Origin: an uncultured Fibrobacter sp. | Lineage (GTDB): Bacteria; Fibrobacterota; Fibrobacteria; Fibrobacterales; Fibrobacteraceae | NCBI GenBank assembly: GCA_947165045.1 | Contig: CAMUYW010000013.1 | Span: 1-60,460, forward strand | Length of the DNA: 60,460 bases | Direction of reading: 5' to 3' | Shown here: in pieces, positions 53,554-60,460 of the stretch | How the letters are laid out: each line of letters starts with the position of its first letter | How positions within the stretch are numbered: position 1 is the stretch's first letter | Notes under the pieces: model-generated | Database searches by the model: none | Seen by the model: the letters and a program-made list of their open reading frames with translations, nothing else | What the model was told of the DNA's origin: nothing | Made by a program: the position numbers and the translations under genes

Positions 53554-53916
53554 ATAGCCACTCTGCGTTCTTATCGGCTGCCCAATCAGCCCGCTTACCG
53601 GCAAGTAGCCGTCCAAGGAAAGTTCGTCCGCGCGCCTTCTTTTAGTATGCGTTGGATTGAAAGTCCGGACGGTTTTTGTCGTTTCTGCTTCTTGGCTAAG
53701 AAGAAGAACGGCAACGCCGTGTATCGCAATAAGTGTCGTAGGCTCCTGCGACCACTGTTTTATGGTGTTGTCCCGAATATCAAAAAGCCCGTTTGGGCTA
53801 TGATTATCGTGAATGACAATTCCAAGGAAATGTCTTCCGAGCGTTTCCGTGAATCAGCCCAGAAAATTTTCCATAAAATGGAATGGGACAAGCAGCCGGA
53901 TGTGGCAGAAGGTTAA
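53554..53916 (+). CDS. rnpA: Ribonuclease P protein component, non-standard start
   Basis: About 120 aa if started at ATA 53554. From the ATG at 53647 only 89 residues remain, and the conserved RnpA N-terminus (LPNQPAYRQVAVQGKFVRAP then SFSMRWIE) is upstream of it. Between the in-frame stop at 53530-53532 and 53647 there is no ATG, GTG or TTG. ATA at 53554 follows GGGG by seven bases; CTG at 53563 is another option. The RNR-type motif is VYRNKCRRLLRP. RnpA supports RNase P RNA in removing tRNA 5' leaders. The 3' end overlaps yidD. Confidence 0.8.
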   Translation: MATLRSYRLPNQPAYRQVAVQGKFVRAPSFSMRWIESPDGFCRFCFLAKKKNGNAVYRNKCRRLLRPLFYGVVPNIKKPVWAMIIVNDNSKEMSSERFRESAQKIFHKMEWDKQPDVAEG

Positions 53917-54151
53917 ACAAGCCTTGGTGGCGGTGCTTATCGCCCCTATCCGTCTTTATCAACTGGTTCACCCCTATTTTTTCCATGGGGTCTGTCGATT
54001 CCAGCCAACGTGTTCAAACTACGCAATTGAAGCTTTACGTCTGCACGGACCGTTCAAAGGTTTCTATCTTGCGGTTTTTAGAGTCTTAAGATGCAACCCC
54101 TTCTGCAAGGGCGGATATGATCCCGTTCCGCTCCCTAAGGATAAAAAATGA
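53900..54151 (+). CDS. yidD: Membrane insertion efficiency factor YidD
   Basis: 83 aa from the ATG at 53900, inside the rnpA end; a longer frame from 53813 is antisense-like filler. The family core is VCRFQPTCSNYAIEALRLHG, then FRVLRCNPFCKGGYDPVP, with the conserved Cys residues. It helps YidC insert proteins into the inner membrane. Its stop overlaps the yidC start by four bases (ATGA). Confidence 0.93.
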   Translation: MWQKVKQALVAVLIAPIRLYQLVHPYFFHGVCRFQPTCSNYAIEALRLHGPFKGFYLAVFRVLRCNPFCKGGYDPVPLPKDKK

Positions 54152-56001
54152 ACAAGAATACAATCATTGGTTCCATTCTTATCGCGGTCATCGTGATTTG
54201 GTGGATGGCTGTCAATAATGCAAACGCCGAGGCGCAGGCTGCCGCTCGTGCAAAGGCTAAAGCAACTGCCGCGCAGGTTTCCAAGGATTCTAGTGCTGCG
54301 GGTTCGCTCGTGGTGCCGAAGAAAACGCCTGAACTCAAGGCTGCTCCGGTTTTGGGCGGTGATGCTAAGGCCGCGGAATCGCCGGTTGTTGCGGACAGTG
54401 CTGCTGCGAAAGCAGAGGTGAAGGCTCCTGCCGAAATCAAGGAACGCACCGTGACGGTCGAAACCGACAAGTTCATCATGACGCTCACGAACAAGGGCGG
54501 CAAGGTCAAGAGCGTGATTGTGAAGGCTCTTGCAGACTCTGCTGGCAAGTTCCCGGAACTCATCCAGGATACGACGCTTGGCGCATTTGACCTCAAGCTC
54601 GATAACGCAGACCTCAGCGAAGCGATGTTTGCGATGGGTGTAGTTCCCGAAAAGATTGTCGTGACTGACAGTGCTTTTGTCCAGTTCGTCTTCCAGGATG
54701 CAAATGGCAACCAGGTGATTCGTTCTTACGGCTTTACCAAGGATGGTCAGGGCGTCCGTCAAGAAAACAATTTTATCGGATTTAAGCCGAACACTTATGA
54801 GCTTGCATGGAATGGCGGTCTCAAGGAAACGGAAGAAATCCCGAAATCCAAGGGCTTTATGGGTCTTGGTGGCGGCAGCACTTATTACTTCAGCGAAGTT
54901 GTCTTTAACAACATTTACTCCGTTGAACGTGAAATGCCGCGCGAAGCAGCAACTTTCAATTCTACCGAAGGCAAGGTTATTTGGGCAGGTCTCCGTCGTA
55001 AGTATGTGGCTATGACAGTCCAGTTTGACGAAGCTGTGCCTGCAACGCTTAAGACTAAGCAGATGAAGGTCGATAGTGATGTCGATCCGGGTACGTACAA
55101 GCTTACGATTGCCGATGATTTCCGCGGTGCACAGTCCCTCAACTACGATTTGATGGTTCTCCCGCTCAAGTGGGATGACCTTGCTTCGCTCAACAAGGAC
55201 TACGAAAAGATTATCGTGAGTGGCTGGAGCTGGTGCGGTGCGGATGTCTGGTTCGTCTGGATTTGCAAGATGTTGCTCAAGCTCTTGAACCTCTTCTATA
55301 GCATTATTCCGAACTACGGCATTGCCATTATCCTTGTGACGATTATCGTTCGTGGCATTACGACTCCGTTCACGGTTAAGCAAATCAAGTCTACGCGTGG
55401 TATGGCCGCTCTCAAGCCGCAGCTCGATGAAATCAACCTCAAGTATCGCACCGATCCGCAGAAGAAGCAAGCCGCAATGATGGAACTCTACAGCAAGAAC
55501 AACATCAACCCGCTCGCTAGCTGCACGGGTGGCTGCCTCCCGATGCTCATCCAGATGCCGATTTTCATGGGCCTCTTCTTTGTGCTTGGCCGTGCAATCG
55601 AACTCCGTGGCGCTCCGGCATTCCTCTGGATTTCGGACCTCAGCCGCAGTGACGTTGTTTGGAGTGGCATTAGCATTCCTATCATCATGCCGTCTGGTCT
55701 CGCCATTCTCCCGTGGCTCATGGTGGCAACGACATACTTCCAGACCAAGGTGACGATGAGTTCTAACGCTGGTATGGATCCGGCACAGCAAAAGATGATG
55801 GTGTGGATGATGCCTGCCATGATGCTTTTGTTCAGCGCCGTGATGCCGTCTGGTCTCGTGCTTTACTGGATTATCGGTAACATCTGGAGCATTGCTCAGT
55901 ACAAGTACATTTACAGCAAGTTCCCGCCGGTTAATGGCACTCCGAAGACTTCTTCCAAGCTCAAGGGCAAGAACGTCAAAGACGCCGAAATCGTGAAGTA
56001 A
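54148..56001 (+). CDS. yidC: Membrane protein insertase YidC
   Basis: 617 aa, the size of Gram-negative YidC. N-terminal helix (about 5-22), an Ala/Lys-rich linker, the large periplasmic domain (about 95-355), and the conserved core of membrane helices (YGIAIILVTIIVRGITTPFT; the cytoplasmic loop STRGMAALKPQLDEINLKYR; GCLPMLIQMPIFMGLFFVLG; PSGLVLYWIIGNIWSIAQYK). The hydrophilic-groove Arg is in IIVRGIT. It inserts membrane proteins alone or with SecYEG. It is coupled to yidD by ATGA. A terminator follows 50 bases downstream. Confidence 0.96.
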   Translation: MNKNTIIGSILIAVIVIWWMAVNNANAEAQAAARAKAKATAAQVSKDSSAAGSLVVPKKTPELKAAPVLGGDAKAAESPVVADSAAAKAEVKAPAEIKERTVTVETDKFIMTLTNKGGKVKSVIVKALADSAGKFPELIQDTTLGAFDLKLDNADLSEAMFAMGVVPEKIVVTDSAFVQFVFQDANGNQVIRSYGFTKDGQGVRQENNFIGFKPNTYELAWNGGLKETEEIPKSKGFMGLGGGSTYYFSEVVFNNIYSVEREMPREAATFNSTEGKVIWAGLRRKYVAMTVQFDEAVPATLKTKQMKVDSDVDPGTYKLTIADDFRGAQSLNYDLMVLPLKWDDLASLNKDYEKIIVSGWSWCGADVWFVWICKMLLKLLNLFYSIIPNYGIAIILVTIIVRGITTPFTVKQIKSTRGMAALKPQLDEINLKYRTDPQKKQAAMMELYSKNNINPLASCTGGCLPMLIQMPIFMGLFFVLGRAIELRGAPAFLWISDLSRSDVVWSGISIPIIMPSGLAILPWLMVATTYFQTKVTMSSNAGMDPAQQKMMVWMMPAMMLLFSAVMPSGLVLYWIIGNIWSIAQYKYIYSKFPPVNGTPKTSSKLKGKNVKDAEIVK

Positions 56002-56013
56002 TTTGCGTCTATC

Positions 56014-56039
56014 GTCATTCCCGCGAAGGCGGGAATCCA
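56014..56039 (+). repeat. Dispersed GTCATTCCCGC palindrome
   Basis: GTC-ATTCCCGC-GAAG-GCGGGAAT-CCA: eight-base perfect stem with a GAAG loop, right after yidC. Elements of this ATTCCC...GGGAAT form are known in many unrelated bacteria. Confidence 0.75.
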
Positions 56040-56052
56040 TTAAGTTCGCAAT

Positions 56053-56086
56053 GTCACCCCGCACTCCGTTGCGGGGTTGTCTTTTT
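56053..56086 (+). terminator. Terminator after yidC
   Basis: CCCCGCA (56057-56063) pairs with TGCGGGG (56070-56076), followed by TTGTCTTTTT. It is preceded by GTCA, so it may derive from the dispersed repeat family. Confidence 0.8.
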
Positions 56087-56100
56087 ATATGTGCATTAAA

Positions 56101-58245
56101 TTACATCGTTCCGGATTCAAGTCCCTTCACAGGAACGTAACGGATTGAACCGTCCGGCGAAATAATCATCGCAACGCCCGAGAGGTAATTGACCCATTTC
56201 CACTTTTCATAGTAGCGCACATTGGCGTGCCCATCGGTGACGTAGGCGAGGAGTGGTACAACCAAGTAGTCGTGCGTACACATGAAGTTGACGCGTTTCA
56301 TTGTTGGGAGGTTTGCGAGGATGCTATCCTTGAGGAGCTCTTCGCTGCGTGTTTTTAAATCGTAGAAAGCGTCTTCGTATGCGCCGGTAAAGCCGTATTT
56401 GGAATACACAATCCAACCGCCGTCGGCACTGATGTAGTCGCTTGCTTTGACGCCATCTTGAACGTACCAGTTGCCATCCATGTAAGGGAGGATGTCGAGC
56501 GAGTATTGCTGTTGCCCTTTGCCTACAGCGATTTCTCGGCATGTTTCTTCGGTGCGCACGTAGCCGGAGTAACCGTAATAAAAGTCTTCATTGGCAATGG
56601 CGGCAAGGCGGGCTCCGAGATTGCGTGCGTAGAGCCTCCCGTTTTCGGTTAATGGGCCTTTGGGGCCCGTGTCGTCAGTACGCTCGCTGTGGCGGATGAT
56701 GAAGACTGCTTTTTCGTCGTGCTTTAAACTTGCGTAAACTTCGGCGATGTCGGTGAATCCGTCGGCTTCTTGCGGGGTGGCGGTACGCCATGCGCCGCTA
56801 TCGAAAATGTAATAGGTGTCGTGACTGACGCGGCCTTCGCGAATTTCTTTGTCGTAAGTGCCAGTGCCAAATCCGGCGGTGTCTTTTTCCATGGGCTGCG
56901 CAATGCGCCATTCTTTGGAGCTTACATCGCAAATGAATCGGACGGTGGAATGGTCGGCGTGCTCGTAATCGTTTGCGAAGAGTGCACTTTGCCCTTGATT
57001 GACGAAAGTGAGTTGCCCTGCGTTTGCTTCGGTGCATGCTTCAAAGCCGTATGCGATGGGAACGAATGCGCGCATATAACGTTCGAAATTCGGAATGGCT
57101 GAGGCTCCCCATGCAGAAACATTGTTGCGGATGTCGTTGTATTTCCAAAGCGTATCGAGGCCTACGACCCAGTCTGCAATTTTGATTTTCCAGTTCGGAT
57201 CATTCCAAATGCCGTCGCCTTTGATATCTTCGGCGAGCGTGTTTATGAGGCTCATCATTTCAGTCTCGTCGCGGTCGCCTTGCAAAATGGCGGAAATCGC
57301 AAACAATGCGGCGCTGTATTCGCTATTGCCGAACATGTTTAAATCTTCAGCGACTGGCTTGTCTGTGCGACCATCGGTAAAGTACGGCTGCGAATAAAGT
57401 TGTATAGTATCGATTCCGAATGCTGCGAAAATCTCGCGTTCCGCTTGCGCTTTCGCTTCGGCAAAATCAATGTGGTTCATTGCAAGTTGCTCGATGCGTG
57501 GAATTTCCAATTGCGTGAGAATGTTCACGTTGACGGAATCGCGAATGCGAGCGGGTGCTGTTGCGCCGGCATCCACGGAGGTGTTTGCAACATGGGTCAA
57601 TGCCGAAAGTGTCACAGGGCTTGCGGAAGTTCTTCCGGTCACGACATTCTTGTAGAATCCCGTTGCAGAAATTTTGACGTAGTTCGAATTGGTGTTGACA
57701 CTGTTTAGTATGTAGTGCCCGTTATTGCCTAGTATGCAGGCACTAGTGGAATGGCCATTTCCATCGGCTCTATAAAAGTTGATTTCAGAGGCTTCGTTCA
57801 GTGTAACAGAAGTTCCGAAGATGAATTGCCCGTTCTGTACAATTCCAGAGACGGAATCGTGATATAATCCGCTAAGTCGAACTGTATCTGCATCGAGAAC
57901 TTGTATATAATCCAGTTTCTCGGTAACATGCAAAAATCCATCGCTGCAGGTAATGCTGAAATCTGTGGAGTCTGCGGCGCTGCGCCATGATCCATTCACG
58001 CACAAATGCGCTATGTTCTCGCTTTGTACAAAGAAGGCGCGACCTTCGCGGCCTGCATTGCAAGCAGGGAGCTCGTTTGTGGTTTGAACTGTCAATGAAT
58101 CGAATTGCGAAACAGGTTCGTTTTGCCCACCGTTTTCTGGCCCGTAACTATTGCTACTTCCGTTAGATGGGTTTCCATCGGACCCGCAGCTAACAGCGAA
58201 CAACGCCGCAGCAAAACCAATCGCTGTTAAATACCAAATTTTCAT
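56101..58245 (-). CDS. Lipoprotein with a C-terminal histidine-phosphatase domain
   Basis: 714 aa. Signal sequence with lipobox FAVSC (Cys20), so it is lipid-anchored. A Ser/Asn/Gly linker follows, then about 480 residues I do not recognise, with several short motifs typical of secreted Fibrobacter-like proteins. The C-terminal 200 residues form a histidine-phosphatase fold: FIIRHSERTDD (catalytic RH; Ser replaces the common Gly of RHG), LTENGRLYARNLGARL, and a second His in MCTHDYLVVP. Substrate unknown; it may act on a cell-surface phosphoester. Single gene, with a dispersed-repeat pair upstream. Confidence 0.75.
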   Translation of the reverse strand: MKIWYLTAIGFAAALFAVSCGSDGNPSNGSSNSYGPENGGQNEPVSQFDSLTVQTTNELPACNAGREGRAFFVQSENIAHLCVNGSWRSAADSTDFSITCSDGFLHVTEKLDYIQVLDADTVRLSGLYHDSVSGIVQNGQFIFGTSVTLNEASEINFYRADGNGHSTSACILGNNGHYILNSVNTNSNYVKISATGFYKNVVTGRTSASPVTLSALTHVANTSVDAGATAPARIRDSVNVNILTQLEIPRIEQLAMNHIDFAEAKAQAEREIFAAFGIDTIQLYSQPYFTDGRTDKPVAEDLNMFGNSEYSAALFAISAILQGDRDETEMMSLINTLAEDIKGDGIWNDPNWKIKIADWVVGLDTLWKYNDIRNNVSAWGASAIPNFERYMRAFVPIAYGFEACTEANAGQLTFVNQGQSALFANDYEHADHSTVRFICDVSSKEWRIAQPMEKDTAGFGTGTYDKEIREGRVSHDTYYIFDSGAWRTATPQEADGFTDIAEVYASLKHDEKAVFIIRHSERTDDTGPKGPLTENGRLYARNLGARLAAIANEDFYYGYSGYVRTEETCREIAVGKGQQQYSLDILPYMDGNWYVQDGVKASDYISADGGWIVYSKYGFTGAYEDAFYDLKTRSEELLKDSILANLPTMKRVNFMCTHDYLVVPLLAYVTDGHANVRYYEKWKWVNYLSGVAMIISPDGSIRYVPVKGLESGTM

Positions 58246-58272
58246 TCCATATACCTGTTTCGTTTGAATCCT

Positions 58273-58305
58273 GTCATCCTGGAGGGCGTAAGCCCGATAG
58301 GATCC
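58273..58305 (+). repeat. Dispersed GTCATCCT...AGGATCC element
   Basis: ATCCT/AGGAT with an inner GGGC-GTAA-GCCC stem. It lies between the phosphatase and RgpF-like genes. Confidence 0.7.
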
Positions 58306-58317
58306 AATTGTTTATAC

Positions 58318-58342
58318 GTCATTCCGGCCTCCGAGCCGGAAT
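58318..58342 (+). repeat. Dispersed GTCATTCCGGC palindrome
   Basis: ATTCCGGC (58321-58328) pairs with GCCGGAAT (58335-58342), preceded by GTC. It is twelve bases from the previous element and probably ends the RgpF-like transcript. Confidence 0.7.
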
Positions 58343-58345
58343 CTA

Positions 58346-59257
58346 TCATTTCTTAATTTTATCCAATAGCCTTTTCGCGGGGAATCCCACAAGCTGGAAT
58401 CCCTTTTCCCATATAAAATCTTTAATACGTTCCACCTTGGTTTCGTTACATTTCGGAAGCCAATTTGCATCAAAGTCTGCATCAAGGCCGGCGCCTTTTA
58501 TGAGTGCGGCGTAGTCCTTGTTGAGCGCATCGTAAGCGTGGTGGCGTACAAAGTGTTTTTTCTCTTCGTAATCGAAACGGCGTTCCAAAAGCTTGCGCTT
58601 GATGAATCCGGCGCCTTGGGCGATGAGCTCATCGTAAGCGAAGAATACGGGACGCTCTGTGTGATAGAGCGATTCCATGATGACTTCGGCTTCGGTGAAT
58701 TTTTCGCTTAAGCCCACTTCGAGTTTACGCGTCACGTCGTAGAATTCGGTCTGCTCCGGCGTTTCTAAAAGATGCAAGAAGAACACGCCAAGGGCGGCGG
58801 GTTTCATGTACAAGAAGAACGACTGCAAGTGCGGTGCGAATTCGTCGTTGCTCGTGAGCGATACAACGTCGGCAGGGCTGTTTTCGGCGCGTTCAAAGAA
58901 TTCTTTGAATTTGTTCTTGTAGTAAACGATAGAATCATTGATGAGCAGTAAACGTTCCACGTCACGCGTAATGACACCGGGAGCGTAGTTGCCGGCAGCA
59001 TCGGTGCGGTTTGCCTGCATCTGCAAATAACGCCGCCACATGCCAAAATCAAACCCGCGATTTTCAGTGAGGAAAAGCTCGATGTGGTTTTCCTTCAAGA
59101 AATCGTAGGTGTCGTTCGAAAGCGTTCGGCGATTCGTGAGGAGAACGACCTTGAAGTCGGTCTCCGCGAGATGCTTGAGCGCAAAGCGGACATAGCCGGG
59201 GAGGTCTTCCCCGGTCTGGTAACTGGCATAGAGGGCGACTTTATTGCTTGCGTCCAT
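58346..59257 (-). CDS. RgpF-like (rhamnan synthesis F) protein
   Basis: 303 aa from the ATG at 59257, with GAGG seven bases upstream. Features of the RgpF family: KVALYASYQTGEDLPGYVRF, TENRGFDFGMWRRYL and ERLLLINDSIVY, the last resembling the acceptor region of glycosyltransferase-like proteins. A role in building a rhamnose-containing or similar surface polysaccharide is likely, but only by family. It follows the RNase R gene on the same strand by 13 bases. Confidence 0.8.
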   Translation of the reverse strand: MDASNKVALYASYQTGEDLPGYVRFALKHLAETDFKVVLLTNRRTLSNDTYDFLKENHIELFLTENRGFDFGMWRRYLQMQANRTDAAGNYAPGVITRDVERLLLINDSIVYYKNKFKEFFERAENSPADVVSLTSNDEFAPHLQSFFLYMKPAALGVFFLHLLETPEQTEFYDVTRKLEVGLSEKFTEAEVIMESLYHTERPVFFAYDELIAQGAGFIKRKLLERRFDYEEKKHFVRHHAYDALNKDYAALIKGAGLDADFDANWLPKCNETKVERIKDFIWEKGFQLVGFPAKRLLDKIKK

Positions 59258-59270
59258 CAACTACCTCTCT

Positions 59271-60460
59271 TTATCTCCCGCGACGGCCTCCGCGGCTGCT
59301 ACGACCGCGACCCTTTTCGCTGGACCTGCGGCCACGTCTTGCTTCACGCGGTTCGCTGGCGACGTGGAATCCTTCACCGAAATCTCTGGAATCTCGACGG
59401 CCGTGCCTGTCATCACGACCATGACGACCTTCACGGCTGTCGCGGGAATCACGGAAATCATCGCGGTTTTTGCGGAGTCCCTTGTGTCCGCGGGCATCGC
59501 GACCGGTACGTTCGAAAATCGGACCGTCAAAATCTTGGCGTCCATGACGACCGCCAGAAATGTATTCCGGTTCATCGAATTCATCGTCTTCGTCCGGCTG
59601 GCTCACATAGCCGAGTGCTTCGGCGGCCGCGGCGCGGTCAGCTCTTTCATTGAAATTGCGAATGTCGCGTTCGGTATCTTCGCGGGTACGGCGCTTCTTC
59701 GGTTCAGGGCTCAGCTTTTCGGTGATGCTGAAGTCTGCCTGGCCGCGCAACGGATCGACGCGCAACAACTGTACCATCACCTTGTCGCCACGGCGGAAGG
59801 TGCGGCCGCTACGCTTTCCGTAAGCAAGGCCCTGGTCCGGGTTGAATACGTAGAAGTCGTCGCCCGAGATATCGCGGTAACGCACAAGACCTTCTGCAAT
59901 CGGATCGTCGATGGAAACGTAGATGCCCCATTCTTCGATGCCAGTGACATTTGCTTCGAAACTGTCGCCAATGCGGCTCTTCAAAATCCAGCAGCTGCAC
60001 ACCTTGATGGCAATGCGTTCCACCTTCATGTTCTTGATTTCATTTGCCGAAATCAAGTCGCAAACTTCAATCACGCTGTTCACGCGGTCAGCGGTAATTT
60101 CCTTGCCTTTACGTGCAAGTTCACGATGGCACCAAAGGTCGGCGTAACGGCGGATCGGCGAAGTGAAGTGGCTGTAATCTTGCCAGTTCAATGCAAAGTG
60201 ACCAAAGCTGTTCGAATCGTAGTGGGCCTTCTGCATACTGCGCAAAATGCGGTTCGTGAGCGTTTCGTCGCCCTGGGCGCGCTTCACCAAATGTTCGTAC
60301 AGCTTGAATGCCGTCGGATTCAAGTTCGTGTCGCCACTGCGCGGCTTGCCCAAATCACGCAACATCACCGGAGCGTCCTTGAACAGATCCGGGTACATGT
60401 AGTACAGTTCCATGATGTCCTTCGTGTCCGGAGCTTCATGGATACGGTAAATGCCTTGCA
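59271..60460 (-). CDS. rnr: Ribonuclease R (VacB), 3' part, continues beyond the window
   Basis: The visible 396 residues are the C-terminal part; the frame is open to the window edge (QGIYRIHEAPDTKDIME continues upstream). RNB-domain end: AHYDSNSFGHFALNWQDYSH, then FTSPIRRYADLWCHRELAR. An S1 domain follows (FEANVTGIEEWGIYVSID; FRRGDKVMVQLLRVDPLRGQ), then a tail of about 140 residues rich in Arg, Asp and Gly (RDSRDSREGRHGRDDRHGRR) that should bind RNA. It is a processive 3'-5' exonuclease able to degrade structured RNA. Catalytic Asp residues lie outside the window. Confidence 0.92.
   Translation of the reverse strand, partial: QGIYRIHEAPDTKDIMELYYMYPDLFKDAPVMLRDLGKPRSGDTNLNPTAFKLYEHLVKRAQGDETLTNRILRSMQKAHYDSNSFGHFALNWQDYSHFTSPIRRYADLWCHRELARKGKEITADRVNSVIEVCDLISANEIKNMKVERIAIKVCSCWILKSRIGDSFEANVTGIEEWGIYVSIDDPIAEGLVRYRDISGDDFYVFNPDQGLAYGKRSGRTFRRGDKVMVQLLRVDPLRGQADFSITEKLSPEPKKRRTREDTERDIRNFNERADRAAAAEALGYVSQPDEDDEFDEPEYISGGRHGRQDFDGPIFERTGRDARGHKGLRKNRDDFRDSRDSREGRHGRDDRHGRRDSRDFGEGFHVASEPREARRGRRSSEKGRGRSSRGGRRGR

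Noticed and set aside
54064..56064. 666-codon minus-strand frame opposite yidC
   Set aside because: Antisense shadow; His/Arg-rich composition with no recognisable domain.

Overview
The window reads as one chromosomal segment of a Gram-negative bacterium. It has beta-barrel outer-membrane proteins with signal peptides, a lipoprotein with a lipobox, YidC/YidD and RecBCD. Protein style and the many short 'GTCATTC...GAATC' palindromes suggest a Fibrobacter-like organism; this is inference from memory, not a search result.

Bases 1-15,000 form an AT-rich defence and mobile-element island. In order it holds two DUF1016 (YhcG-type) PD-(D/E)XK nucleases, each with palindromes in front of the gene and inside its linker, and a run of hairpins between the genes. 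Next come a small unknown gene, a serine recombinase whose reading frame runs into its convergent neighbour, and a PLD/helicase/DUF3427 protein coupled to a NUDIX hydrolase. An Rpn-type nuclease, a LlaJI-like restriction-modification set (m5C methyltransferase, McrB-like ATPase, LlaJI-like nuclease) and a KAP NTPase follow. The island ends in a GC-rich, hairpin-dense noncoding stretch near 14,670-14,960.

Bases 15,000-33,100 are more ordinary: a 234-aa unknown gene, a recC-recB-recD operon, an ECF sigma factor/anti-sigma/periplasmic sensor trio resembling CnrH-CnrY-CnrX, a DUF1538 membrane protein followed by two P-II-like proteins, and metH.

Bases 33,200-49,100 hold a membrane-fused spermidine-synthase-like protein, an outer-membrane barrel, leuS (followed by a relic of a second leuS 3' end), a thioredoxin-fold protein, a xanthine salvage pair (xpt and permease), a dtxR-feoA-feoB iron operon, and a porin behind a near-ideal sigma-54 promoter.

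Bases 49,100-60,460 hold a DivIVA-YggU-GGDEF-GGDEF operon, the rpmH-rnpA-yidD-yidC cluster, a lipoprotein histidine phosphatase, a RgpF-like protein and the 3' part of an RNase R gene that leaves the window.

The most notable signals are these. Palindromes inside both DUF1016 genes differ between copies at paired positions. The two DUF1016 genes share a similar upstream hairpin. Several genes lack a Shine-Dalgarno sequence but have a -10 hexamer six bases before the ATG, which suggests leaderless mRNAs. rnpA has no ordinary start codon at the place the protein needs one. A leuS tail relic follows leuS. The thioredoxin leader can pair with its own ribosome-binding site.
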